Source: Verrucomicrobiota bacterium
GTDB taxonomy: Bacteria > Verrucomicrobiota > Verrucomicrobiia > Chthoniobacterales > Chthoniobacteraceae
Length of the DNA: 51,057 nucleotides
NCBI GenBank assembly: GCA_009885995.1
Contig: VFJQ01000094.1
Span: 1 to 51,057 of the forward strand
Direction of reading: 5' to 3'
This document shows, one piece after another, positions 43,767 to 51,057 of the stretch; position 1 is the first letter of the stretch, and the number at the start of each line of letters is the position of its first letter. The notes beneath the pieces were generated by a model. It was not told the DNA's origin. It did no database searches and saw only the letters and a program-made list of their open reading frames with translations. The position numbers and the translations under genes were made by a program.

Positions 43767-44826
43767 GTCCGCCGCGCTCATCGCCGGTGCGGCGCTCGTC
43801 CTCGCGACGCTCGCTGCCATCGCGATCGGATCGGGCGGGATGCGGCACTTCGATCCCGCGCTCACGGGCTACGCGCTCGGCTCGCTCATGGCGGCGTTCG
43901 CGGTGGGCTACCGTTTCACGGTCTGGGCGCAGCGACCGCCGTCGCGGATGTATTTCAAGCGCGGACTGCAACTGCTCTTCCGCCGCGCGGGGAAATCCGC
44001 ACCAACCGAGAAGCCTGCGCCGATCCCCGTGCCTCACGGCGCCGGCACGCTCGGGTTTGCACTCGCGCGGAACTTCGTCGCGCAGGAATTCATCCGGCGC
44101 CGTGGTCTGGTTCGCTGGATGATGCACCTGTGCCTCTCGGGGGGCTGCACGCTGGCGTTTGCAATCACGTTCCCGCTTGTGTTCGGGTGGATTCATTTTG
44201 AGCCGCTAGGCGGCGATGCTGAGATGTATCGCGTCGTGGCACTCGGCGTGAACGTGGACAGCTTCAGCGTTCACAGCGTGAAGGCGTTCGTGATGTTCAA
44301 CCTGCTGAATATCTCCGCCGTGCTCGTGCTCATCGGCCTCGTGATGGCGGCGTGGCGCCGCCTCACCGACGCGGGCGAGCGCGCGACGCAGACCTTCACC
44401 GAGGACATCGTGCCGCTGCTGCTCATCTTCGCCGTCACCGCGACAGGGCTCGCGCTCACGGTGAGCTACAAATTCCTCGCCGGTCGCGGACACGGCCTGT
44501 GGGCGATCGTGCACATGGTCGCCGTCGTTTCGCTGCTGCTCTACATTCCGTTCAGCAAGCTCTTCCACATGTTCCAGCGCACGTGCTCGCTGTGCGTGAG
44601 CCGCTACAAAAAAGTCGGCGCCACCGGCCCGCGCGCGCACTGCATCCGGTGCGGCGAAGACTTCGCGAGCCAGATGCACGTCGATGATCTCAAGACCGTG
44701 CTCGACGAACTCGGCTTCAACTACCGCTTCTCCGGCGCGCAGGGCGAAGTGCATTATCAGGACGTCTGCCCCGCGTGCCGGCGCGGCCTTCTCGCCCTCA
44801 ACCAAGGCCGCACGATCGGTCGCTGA
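43756..44826 (+). CDS. Cytochrome-b-like membrane protein with CxxC ribbon
   Basis: 356 residues with six likely helices (about 6-28, 33-53, 117-143, 174-199, 217-238, 247-268). Four His in or near helix positions (124, 173, 253, 271) could bind two b-hemes, as in NarI-like subunits. The C-terminal soluble part has three CxxC pairs (277-280, 296-299, 338-341), a zinc-ribbon-like or Fe-S pattern. Not an MFS protein by helix number. It overlaps nirA and precedes nasC by 5 bp, so a role in quinol or Fe-S electron transfer to nitrate reductase is likely. Heme binding is inferred from residue placement only. Confidence 0.6.
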   Translation: MRSRSAALIAGAALVLATLAAIAIGSGGMRHFDPALTGYALGSLMAAFAVGYRFTVWAQRPPSRMYFKRGLQLLFRRAGKSAPTEKPAPIPVPHGAGTLGFALARNFVAQEFIRRRGLVRWMMHLCLSGGCTLAFAITFPLVFGWIHFEPLGGDAEMYRVVALGVNVDSFSVHSVKAFVMFNLLNISAVLVLIGLVMAAWRRLTDAGERATQTFTEDIVPLLLIFAVTATGLALTVSYKFLAGRGHGLWAIVHMVAVVSLLLYIPFSKLFHMFQRTCSLCVSRYKKVGATGPRAHCIRCGEDFASQMHVDDLKTVLDELGFNYRFSGAQGEVHYQDVCPACRRGLLALNQGRTIGR

Positions 44827-44831
44827 CTTTC

Positions 44832-46997
44832 ATGGCCACGCTCACGATTCCCGAGGAAAAATACATCGAACTCTACGGTCCGACGCCCGCGCACACGCCC
44901 TCCGGCGGCTGGGACAACGGCGAGCCGGACAAACTCGTGAAGACGCATTGCTGCTTCTGCGGCGTGCAATGCGGCATCCAGCTCAAGGTGAAAGACAACA
45001 AGGTCACGGGCTTCGAGCCGTGGGAGGAATTTCCGGTCAACCAAGGCAAGCTCTGTCCCAAGGGCGTGAAGCGCTACCTGCAGAACGATCACCCGGACCG
45101 CCTGCTCACACCGCTCATCCGCAGCGAAGACGGCTTTCGCGCGGCGGGCTGGTATGAGGCGATGCACAAGACCGCAGCGGCGATCAAAGACATCCAGGCG
45201 AAGCACGGGAAAGACGCCTTCGCCTTCCTTGGCGGCGCATCGATGACGAACGAGAAGGCGTATCTCAACGGGAAGTTCGCGCGCATCGCGCTCCAGACGG
45301 CGAACATCGATTACAACGGGCGGCTCTGCATGGTGAGCGCGGGCGCAGCGAATCGCATGGCGTTCGGCGTGGATCGCGCGGCGAATCCGTGGAGCGACAT
45401 CCCGCTCGCGAAGGTCATCATCCTCACGGGCACGAACCTCGCGGAGTGCTTCCCGATTCTCACGGACTACGTGTGGCGGGCGCGCGATGCGGGCGCAAAG
45501 ATCATCGTCATCGACCCGCGCATCACGCCGATCGCGCGCACGGCAGACCTCTTTCTCCCCGTGCGCCCGGGCCGCGACAGCGCGCTCGCGAATGGCATCC
45601 TGCACGTGATGATCGAGCGCGGGTGGACGGACGAGAAGTTCATCGCCGAGCACACGCACGACTTCGACAAGGTGCGCGAACTCGTGAAGCGCTACACGCC
45701 GGAGGTGACCGAGAAAATCACGGGCGTGCCGGCGGCGAGCATCATTAAGGCGGCGGAGATGTGGGGCCCGGCGGAGACCTCGATGCTGCTGCACGCGCGC
45801 GGCATCGAGCACCACACGAAGGGCGTCGAGAACGTGCTCACCTACATCAATCTCGTGCTCGCGACGGGCCGCATTGGCAAGCCGGGCAGCGGTTACGGGA
45901 CGATCACTGGGCAAGGTAACGGGCAGGGCGGACGCGAGCACGGGCAGCGGTGCAATCAGCTCCCCGGCGGCCGCGACATCAACAAACCGGAGCATCGCGA
46001 GTTCATCGCGGACTTCTGGGGAATCCCCGAGCCGGAGCTGCCGAAGCAAGGGCTCACCGCATGCGAGATCATCGACGCGATCGAGCGCGGCGAGATCAAG
46101 GGCCTGCTCTCGATCAGCTTCAACCCGCTCGTCTCGATCCCCGATTCGAACCGCACGCGCGCCGCGCTCGAGAAGCTCGAGTTCTTCGGCTGCATCGATT
46201 TCTTCCTCAGCGAGACCGCGCGCTACGCGGACGTGGTGCTCGCGGGTTCATTGCAGGAGGAGGACGAAGGCACGGTGACGACCGGCGAGGGCCGCTGCGT
46301 GCGGCTGCGCAATTCGGTCTCGCCGCCGGAAAACGCGCGCGTGGACTGGAAGATCATCTGCGAACTCGCCGAGTTGCTTGGGAAAGAGAAGTTCTTCACA
46401 TACAAAAATGCGGGCGAGATTTTCACCGAACTCACCGCGGCTTCGAAGGGCGGACCGATCGACTACAGCGGGATGACTTACGAGAAGATCGAGCAGAACA
46501 TGGGAGTCTTCTGGCCGTGCCCGACGCCGGAGCATCCGGGCACGCCGCGGCTGTTCGAGGGCGGGAAGTTCCATCACCCCGACGGCAAGGCGAAGTTCCA
46601 CGCCTACGAATATCGCCCGCCCGCCGAGGACGTGGACCCGGAGTTTCCGATCTTCTTCACGAGCGGCCGCGTCGTCTCCCAATACCTCAGCGGCACGCAG
46701 ACGCGGCGCATCGGCGGGCTCGTGGATCAATACCCGGAGCCGCTGTGCGAAATGCACCCGCTCCTCGCCGAGCGGCTCGGGATCAAGGATCGCGACGTGG
46801 TGCGAGTCGTGACGCGGCGCGGCGACATCACGCTGCCGGCACAGGTCGTGAAGACCATCCGACCCGATACGGTCTTCATCCCGTATCACTGGGCAGGAAA
46901 GAAGGCGGCGAATCAGCTCACCAATCGCGCGCTCGATCCGATCTCGAAGATTCCCGAATACAAAGTCTGCGCGTGCCGCGTGGAGAAGGTGCGATGA
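44832..46997 (+). CDS. nasC: Assimilatory nitrate reductase, molybdopterin catalytic subunit
   Basis: 721 residues from ATG 44832. Belongs to the DMSO reductase superfamily. An N-terminal 4Fe-4S cluster is bound by Cys40, Cys43, Cys47 and Cys75 (C-x2-C-x3-C-x27-C). Cys166 in [10 protein letters not shown] is the expected molybdenum ligand of NarB/NasC/NapA-type enzymes. Other family blocks: [31 protein letters not shown] and the C-terminal molydop-binding segment [19 protein letters not shown]. There is no Tat signal, so it should be cytoplasmic, which is the assimilatory type. Shorter than cyanobacterial or Klebsiella forms with an added 2Fe-2S tail; here separate Fe-S genes follow. It overlaps the ferredoxin gene by 4 nt. 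Confidence 0.92.
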   Translation: MATLTIPEEKYIELYGPTPAHTPSGGWDNGEPDKLVKTHCCFCGVQCGIQLKVKDNKVTGFEPWEEFPVNQGKLCPKGVKRYLQNDHPDRLLTPLIRSEDGFRAAGWYEAMHKTAAAIKDIQAKHGKDAFAFLGGASMTNEKAYLNGKFARIALQTANIDYNGRLCMVSAGAANRMAFGVDRAANPWSDIPLAKVIILTGTNLAECFPILTDYVWRARDAGAKIIVIDPRITPIARTADLFLPVRPGRDSALANGILHVMIERGWTDEKFIAEHTHDFDKVRELVKRYTPEVTEKITGVPAASIIKAAEMWGPAETSMLLHARGIEHHTKGVENVLTYINLVLATGRIGKPGSGYGTITGQGNGQGGREHGQRCNQLPGGRDINKPEHREFIADFWGIPEPELPKQGLTACEIIDAIERGEIKGLLSISFNPLVSIPDSNRTRAALEKLEFFGCIDFFLSETARYADVVLAGSLQEEDEGTVTTGEGRCVRLRNSVSPPENARVDWKIICELAELLGKEKFFTYKNAGEIFTELTAASKGGPIDYSGMTYEKIEQNMGVFWPCPTPEHPGTPRLFEGGKFHHPDGKAKFHAYEYRPPAEDVDPEFPIFFTSGRVVSQYLSGTQTRRIGGLVDQYPEPLCEMHPLLAERLGIKDRDVVRVVTRRGDITLPAQVVKTIRPDTVFIPYHWAGKKAANQLTNRALDPISKIPEYKVCACRVEKVR

Positions 46998-47707
46998 CCA
47001 ACGGCGATCTCGAATTCTTCCTCGACCCCTCGCGCTGCATCGGCTGCCAGGCGTGCGTGCAGGCGTGCGCGGAATGTGGGACGCATCGCGGGCAGGCGAT
47101 GATCCATCTCGAATACGTCCATCGTCCGACTGGCGTGCAAACGGCGCCGGTCGTCTGCATGCACTGCGAGGACCCGACGTGCGCGCGCGTGTGCCCGGCG
47201 GATGCGATCAAGCAGGACGACCACGGCATCGTCCACAGCGCCGCGAAGCCGCGCTGCGTGGCGTGCTCGAACTGCGTCATCGCGTGCCCCTTCGGCGTGC
47301 CGAAAATGAAGACCGAGCTCGACCTGATGATGAAGTGCGACATGTGCTACGACCGCACGAGCGTCGGGAAGAAGCCTATGTGCGCGACGGTCTGCCCGAG
47401 CGGCGCGCTCTACTACGGCCGGCGCGAGGACATCGCGGCGATGCGGCGCGAAACGCCGGTGAACGAGTTCCAGTTCGGCCGCCAGACGGTGCGCACGAAG
47501 GTGAACATGATGACTGCGCCTGATATGAGAGCGCTCCCGTTCGAGGTGCTCGATTTCCTGCCGTGGGAGGGGAAGGACTTCGATCCATTCGAACTCACGC
47601 GGGCCGGCGCGCCAGACGTGGCGGCGAGCGCTGTGTGGGAAGATTTTTTGCCTGCTTCCGAGGAAGCTCCAGCGCGCTGCGGAAGCCATTGCCAATGCCA
47701 TCCATGA
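46994..47707 (+). CDS. Four-cluster 4Fe-4S ferredoxin subunit (NarH/NrfC-like)
   Basis: 237 residues from ATG 46994. Four Cys motifs: [35 protein letters not shown] and CDMCYDR with CATVC. These match the electron-transfer beta subunits of molybdoenzymes (DmsB, NrfC and NarH type). No signal peptide. The Cys-rich tail (CGSHCQCHP) might bind another metal. Its place directly after nasC (ATGA overlap) suggests that it is the electron-transfer subunit of the nitrate reductase and links it to the membrane protein at 43756. Assimilatory enzymes usually lack such a subunit. Confidence 0.88.
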   Translation: MTNGDLEFFLDPSRCIGCQACVQACAECGTHRGQAMIHLEYVHRPTGVQTAPVVCMHCEDPTCARVCPADAIKQDDHGIVHSAAKPRCVACSNCVIACPFGVPKMKTELDLMMKCDMCYDRTSVGKKPMCATVCPSGALYYGRREDIAAMRRETPVNEFQFGRQTVRTKVNMMTAPDMRALPFEVLDFLPWEGKDFDPFELTRAGAPDVAASAVWEDFLPASEEAPARCGSHCQCHP

Positions 47708-48054
47708 ACCAACGAATGTTTGATCCTGAAACCTTCGTCCGTTTCTCCGACGAGAAGGCGACTGTAACCGAGATCGTCATCACTGAACATTCCAGCGTCG
47801 CGGTGTGGGGTCTGCGACCCGGCCAGGAAGTGCCCGCCCACCTTCATCCAGACGGACAGGACACATGGGTCATGCTCCGCGGCGCGCTCACGTATTACCT
47901 CGGCGATGGCGAGCGGAAGGCGATCCGCGCTGGGGAGTTCGATGTCGCGGATCACCACGAGGTGCATGGTGCGATCAACGAAGGCAGCGAGGATGCCGTG
48001 TTCCTCTCGATCTACTCGGCGCCGAAAATCGGCTACGCAGAAGCGAACCCATGA
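47704..48054 (+). CDS. Small cupin protein
   Basis: 116 residues from ATG 47704, which overlaps the preceding stop (ATGA). One cupin barrel with metal-type ligands: [18 protein letters not shown] and HEVHG. Such small cupins bind a metal or small ligand, and their function is usually unknown. It overlaps the Rieske gene by 4 nt, so it is made with the nitrate reductase proteins. It may be a sensor or maturation factor, but no direct evidence shows this. Confidence 0.8.
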   Translation: MNQRMFDPETFVRFSDEKATVTEIVITEHSSVAVWGLRPGQEVPAHLHPDGQDTWVMLRGALTYYLGDGERKAIRAGEFDVADHHEVHGAINEGSEDAVFLSIYSAPKIGYAEANP

Positions 48055-48530
48055 GTGACACCCCGGCACCCAACTGGAAGTCCACCTTCCCCATCCGCCA
48101 ATCCGACGAGCACGACGTTTCGCGGCGGCAGTTTTGCAAAGTCGCGTGCTGCTCAGCGCTCGCGGTGGGCGGCGGATGGCTGGCGAAGGATAAACTTTTT
48201 CCACAGCCGAAAGCGACGGAGCCGAATCTCATCGCGCGCGTCGAGGAACTGCCGGTCGGCGGCTACAAGCTCTTCGCCTATCCGACCGAGCATCATCCGG
48301 CAATCCTTGTGCGGCTGAGCGAGAGCGAATTCGTGGCCTACAGCCAGAGCTGCACGCACCTGATGTGTCCGGTGCATTACCGGCACGAGAAGCGCGAGTT
48401 TTACTGCCCGTGCCACGAGGGATTTTTCAGCGCCGAAGACGGGCGTGTGCTCGCCGGGCCACCGCCACGGTCGCTGCCACGGTTTCCGGTGGAGATGCGC
48501 GGCGGAGAGATTTGGGTCACCCCGGCGTAA
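48051..48530 (+). CDS. Tat-exported Rieske iron-sulfur protein
   Basis: 159 residues from ATG 48051. SRRQFCKVACCSALAVGGGWLA (24-45, in two parts) is a twin-arginine signal or anchor. The Rieske cluster ligands are Cys101 and His103 (CTHLMC) with Cys119 and His122 (CPCHEG), and Cys106 with Cys121 could form the structural disulfide of bc1-type Rieske proteins. It ends about 40 bp before a 16-bp palindrome and is the last gene of the operon. The exported location contrasts with the cytoplasmic nitrate reductase. It may carry electrons on the outer face of the membrane with the cytochrome-b-like protein. Confidence 0.85.
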   Translation: MSDTPAPNWKSTFPIRQSDEHDVSRRQFCKVACCSALAVGGGWLAKDKLFPQPKATEPNLIARVEELPVGGYKLFAYPTEHHPAILVRLSESEFVAYSQSCTHLMCPVHYRHEKREFYCPCHEGFFSAEDGRVLAGPPPRSLPRFPVEMRGGEIWVTPA

Positions 48531-48569
48531 CGTCACACCCGCTTCAACATGCAGGTAGCGCCGGCTTTC

Positions 48570-48585
48570 AGCGCCGATCGGCGCT
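48570..48585. repeat. 16-bp perfect palindrome after the Rieske gene
   Basis: AGCGCCGATCGGCGCT, preceded by a related AGCGCCGGCTTTCAGCGCC sequence (48557-48575). It lacks a T-run. Possibly a repeat element or an imperfect stop signal at the end of the nitrate operon. Confidence 0.4.
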
Positions 48586-48665
48586 CATGGAGCGCACGCC
48601 GCACCGCCGCGGCCCCATCTCACTCTGGTCACGGCTTGCTCACCTGCACCCGGTAAAAGCGCCCG

Positions 48666-48857
48666 GTGCCGCTCGCTGTCATATCCGTCAGCCATCTCAA
48701 CACCCTCGACTGGAGTTCCGTCTGCCGGGCTTTGAAAAACCAACGCGCCACGCTCAAGAAATCACCCCTCACTGCCGAGGAATTGCTGGATACCATGGAA
48801 AAGCAGGGATTGCCGCTCACAGGTTCGCAGCTCCGGGCCTTGGCCGAATTGATCTGA
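48666..48857 (+). pseudogene. Small ORF, possible toxin C-terminal remnant
   Basis: 63 residues from GTG 48666, ending LTAEELLDTMEKQGLPLTGSQLRALAELI (read in two parts). The amphipathic tail resembles, from memory, the ends of PIN-type toxin proteins, but the catalytic part is absent and a stop lies just upstream in frame. It may be a remnant or a chance ORF. Nothing else was recognised in 48531-48928. Confidence 0.25.
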
Positions 48858-48928
48858 CTTTCGCCAAGACGCGGAATTTGGTCGGCGGCATTGCTTGGGA
48901 ACATGCTGCACCGAGGAAAAAGCGATAA

Positions 48929-49528
48929 TCAGCACGGCTTAGGAGGACTGATGTTTTGCTCGCTGGCTAAGGCGATAATCGCGACCCGCTTTCGGGGATA
49001 AATCCGTGCGGCAACGCTCCTCGCCCATGCAGCGCACGATTCCGTGTAGCAGTAAAAGAAGCGTTCTGCTGGATGCTCGACTTGAGCCAAATTCGCGATG
49101 GCCTTTTCGATGCGAGGCTTCAGCGTGCCCACAGCCTTGGTGACGGTGCTCGCCTCGACGACCACCAATAAATTCTGATCGCGCCAGCCCATGAGGTCAG
49201 CCTCGAAGTCACCGTGGGTCTGGTGTGGATGCCAATACCAATCCAATCCTTGAAATTCTGGTCGCTCCATGAGTTGTCTCTGCGCTTCGAGAAGTAGCGC
49301 CGCATGCGGCCGACGCAGCCGGGCATCTTGACGTAGGATGATGCGGATTTTGGTGGTTGCGCTTCGTGGAGCATTGCGGGTGATGACGTGAGCAGAGGCG
49401 CTAGAATTTGATGCTCCAACGACACGACTGGTATTCCGCTTTTGTCTGAATCGAAACCGATATGTCGTTTGTAACAACAGGATGGTAAGCGTTTTACGTA
49501 TGACAGAGGCGAACCAATAGGGACTCAT
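48929..49528 (-). CDS. Hypothetical protein
   Basis: 199 residues. The C-terminal two thirds read like a real protein: LMERPEFQGLDWYWHPHQ, GDFEADLMGW, LLVVVEAST, LKPRIEKAIANLAQVEH and YTESCAAWARSVAARIYP. The D-x14-E-x-S pattern recalls the restriction-endonuclease fold, but the expected Lys is missing. The first 70 residues are odd, while another frame there (about 49330-49425) reads MSLEHQILAPLLTSSPAML like a true N terminus, so a frameshift is possible. Base composition is less GC-rich than in the nitrate region, suggesting acquired DNA. No function assigned. Confidence 0.45.
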   Translation of the reverse strand: MSPYWFASVIRKTLTILLLQTTYRFRFRQKRNTSRVVGASNSSASAHVITRNAPRSATTKIRIILRQDARLRRPHAALLLEAQRQLMERPEFQGLDWYWHPHQTHGDFEADLMGWRDQNLLVVVEASTVTKAVGTLKPRIEKAIANLAQVEHPAERFFYCYTESCAAWARSVAARIYPRKRVAIIALASEQNISPPKPC

Positions 49529-49675
49529 GTGGACACAGCATGACCGACCGAAGTGAAAACTTTTTTGCGTGCTTGAGCGGGAAGGAGATGCCGTCGGAGC
49601 GTGCCCCGCCTTAGCGCCCCGACATGTGGGCTGCGCCAGAGACTGGATGATTCGACTTTGCTCTCGTCTCTCAAC

Positions 49676-50782
49676 TCACTTGCGAAACCGCTCGTATTCG
49701 CGATCGGGATCGCTGCGCTCGGCATATTTTTGCGACTTGCTTTGCTGAGCGCGCCGGATGTGCCGGTCGCCGGTCATCTGCCGTTTCTTGCGGCTAGCGC
49801 GGAGCTTCTCGATCTCCTCTTCCAGCTTCCGGTAACCCTCGAAACGCGCAGCGTCCATCTTCCCGGCAGCCACCGCCACGCGGATCGCGCAGCCTGCATC
49901 CGTGCCATGTTTGCAGTCGTGGAATTTGCACTGCGAAGCCAGGTCCTCGATGTCGGAAAATCGCTCGCGCAATGTGGTCTCGTCTGTCCACATGTGGACC
50001 TCGCGGATGCCGGGGTTGTCGATCAGGATGCCGCCGCCGGGCAGGACGATCAGCTCGCGCGCGGTGGTGCTGTGCCGGCCTTTGCCAGTCGTTTCGTTGA
50101 CCTCATTGGTCCATTGGAAGTCCTCGCCGACGAGATAGTTCGTCACCGACGATTTTCCGACGCCGCTGGAACCCACGAGGGTCATCGAGACGCCGCGCTT
50201 TAGATATTGTCGCAGCACCTTCAGGCTCGTCCCTTTCTCCGCGCTGGTGATGTGGACATCCGCCTTCGGATTGAGCGCGCGGATCGAGTTCGCTGCTTCC
50301 TGATTTTTTTGGTCCGGAAACAGATCGGACTTGTTCACCAGCACCACGGCTTTCGCCCCGCTTTTGCCGATGATGGCGAAGTAGCGCTCCATGCGCCGGA
50401 GGCTGAGATCGGCACCGGCATCCGTCACGACCACGACGACCGAGACATTGGCCGCGATCACTTGTTCCTCGGTGCTCCGCCCGGACATCTTGCGCGAGAG
50501 GCAAGTTTGTCGCGTGAGTCGCGCGCGGATCATCGTCTCGCCATCGCCACCGCCGTGTTCCAGCGCCACCCAGTCGCCAACTGCGGGAAGCTCGGCGTCG
50601 GTCTCGGCATCGTGATAGATCTTGCCGCTCATCGTAACTTCCAACTCCTCGCCACCTTCCAATAGTGCGCCGTAAGTGATCTTATTGTCCCGAATCAAGC
50701 GGGCCGGTTTCCAGCCCTGCGTGCGGTAAGGAGCGAACTCCTCCTCGAACGCCGCATTCCAGCCAAGGGCTTCCAGCGTCAT
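49676..50782 (-). CDS. rsgA: Ribosome small-subunit maturation GTPase RsgA
   Basis: 368 residues. N-terminal OB-like domain (1-105), then a circularly permuted GTPase: G4 NKSD (150-153) lies before G1 GSSGVGKSS (204-212) and G3 DNPG (255-258, usually DTPG). A C-terminal zinc site has Cys285, Cys290, His292 and Cys298 (CKFHDCKHGTDAGC). The tail is Lys/Arg-rich. RsgA binds the 30S subunit and helps its late maturation. It is slightly longer than E. coli RsgA. Not related to nitrate genes. No clear terminator was found downstream (49529-49675). Confidence 0.93.
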   Translation of the reverse strand: MTLEALGWNAAFEEEFAPYRTQGWKPARLIRDNKITYGALLEGGEELEVTMSGKIYHDAETDAELPAVGDWVALEHGGGDGETMIRARLTRQTCLSRKMSGRSTEEQVIAANVSVVVVVTDAGADLSLRRMERYFAIIGKSGAKAVVLVNKSDLFPDQKNQEAANSIRALNPKADVHITSAEKGTSLKVLRQYLKRGVSMTLVGSSGVGKSSVTNYLVGEDFQWTNEVNETTGKGRHSTTARELIVLPGGGILIDNPGIREVHMWTDETTLRERFSDIEDLASQCKFHDCKHGTDAGCAIRVAVAAGKMDAARFEGYRKLEEEIEKLRASRKKRQMTGDRHIRRAQQSKSQKYAERSDPDREYERFRK

Positions 50783-50968
50783 CGGCTCATGGCTTTGCGA
50801 CAGGCGCGGTTAGTTCCATCCCAACGTGTGCTCGATGATTTGAAAGGTCGCTGAGCGGATGTTCATTCGTGGTGGAGGTGTGGAGTCTAATCGTGATCGC
50901 TGTGTTTGGAAACGTCCGGCTTCCCTAGCGGGACAGATTTACTCAACCGCTAGTGTAGTGCTTCGCAA

Positions 50969-51057
50969 TTAGCGTGACGTTTGTTTGCGTGGGAGCTTTT
51001 TCCGGGCGCGGGCCACTTTGGCGAGGATGTCGTTGGCTTTGGCTGTCCAGATAAACG
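50969..51057 (-). mobile_element. C-terminal end of an IS630-like transposase (partial)
   Basis: On the minus strand the frame entering from the right edge reads FIWTAKANDILAKVARARKK followed by LPRKQTSR and stop (50969-50971). FIWTAKANDILAKVxRAR is, as I recall it, the typical end of IS630-family transposases. The element continues outside the window, and its terminal inverted repeat could not be identified. The 186 bp between it and rsgA holds no feature I can name. Confidence 0.6.

Noticed and set aside
1..51057. CRISPR array, tRNA or rRNA genes
   Set aside because: No regularly spaced direct repeats and no cloverleaf or rRNA-like sequence were seen while reading. A dedicated search was not possible.

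Overview
The window looks like a chromosomal piece of a high-GC Gram-negative bacterium of the Planctomycetota-Verrucomicrobiota-Chlamydiota group, most likely Verrucomicrobiota. This is inferred from family content and not proven: a DUF2341-ExbB fusion, Calx-beta and PstS-like secreted proteins, a putative porin with a helical front end, a NirA/NasC nitrate cluster, and GC-rich palindromic repeats. The strong codon bias produces very long shadow reading frames on the opposite strand.

Layout. (1) 1-5312: secreted proteins in a decayed tandem duplication. The tail of a PstS-like protein is followed by an intact 1106-aa Calx-beta protein. Next comes a second PstS-like gene broken by a frameshift and an amber stop, joined directly to a 3'-end remnant of a second Calx-beta gene. 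(2) 5483-23858: one tight seven-gene operon encoding a ShlB/TpsB outer-membrane transporter, a DUF2341-LamG-ExbB fusion, ExbD, TonB, a putative porin, a coiled-coil periplasmic protein and a 3688-aa filamentous-haemagglutinin-like TpsA. This is a two-partner secretion system embedded in a TonB energising module. (3) 23994-29508: a secreted 1051-aa protein of unknown function, a membrane protein with DUF2007 and Asp-rich repeats, and a convergent GT39-type glycosyltransferase carrying two palindromic repeat elements inside its reading frame. (4) 29564-48530: a nitrate assimilation island. A LysR regulator diverges from a NasS-like nitrate sensor, the NrtABCD-type ABC transporter and an outer-membrane porin. 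After a terminator, a second operon encodes a NarK/NasA transporter, a PP2C/kinase fusion, a diflavin reductase, nitrite reductase NirA, a cytochrome-b-like membrane protein, nitrate reductase NasC, a four-cluster ferredoxin, a cupin and a Rieske protein. (5) 48531-51057: an accessory-looking edge with a small ORF remnant, a hypothetical gene, rsgA and the end of an IS630-like transposase.

The most striking finding is that the two nitrate operons carry the same promoter architecture, at 30472-30552 and 37336-37416. Each has three half-sites (ATGAA-N5-TTCAT-N7-ATGAA), then exactly 38 bp, then a sigma-54-like TGGCAC-N8-GCTA element. Two unlinked promoters 6.9 kb apart share both sequence and spacing, so this looks like a real regulon signature. 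The second is the TonB/two-partner-secretion operon, which pairs proton-motive-force coupling proteins with a giant adhesin although no TonB-dependent receptor is visible in the window.

Nitrate would cross the outer membrane by the porin, enter by NrtABCD or NarK, be reduced to nitrite by NasC with its Fe-S partners, and then to ammonium by NirA. The diflavin reductase is a likely NADPH-linked electron source.
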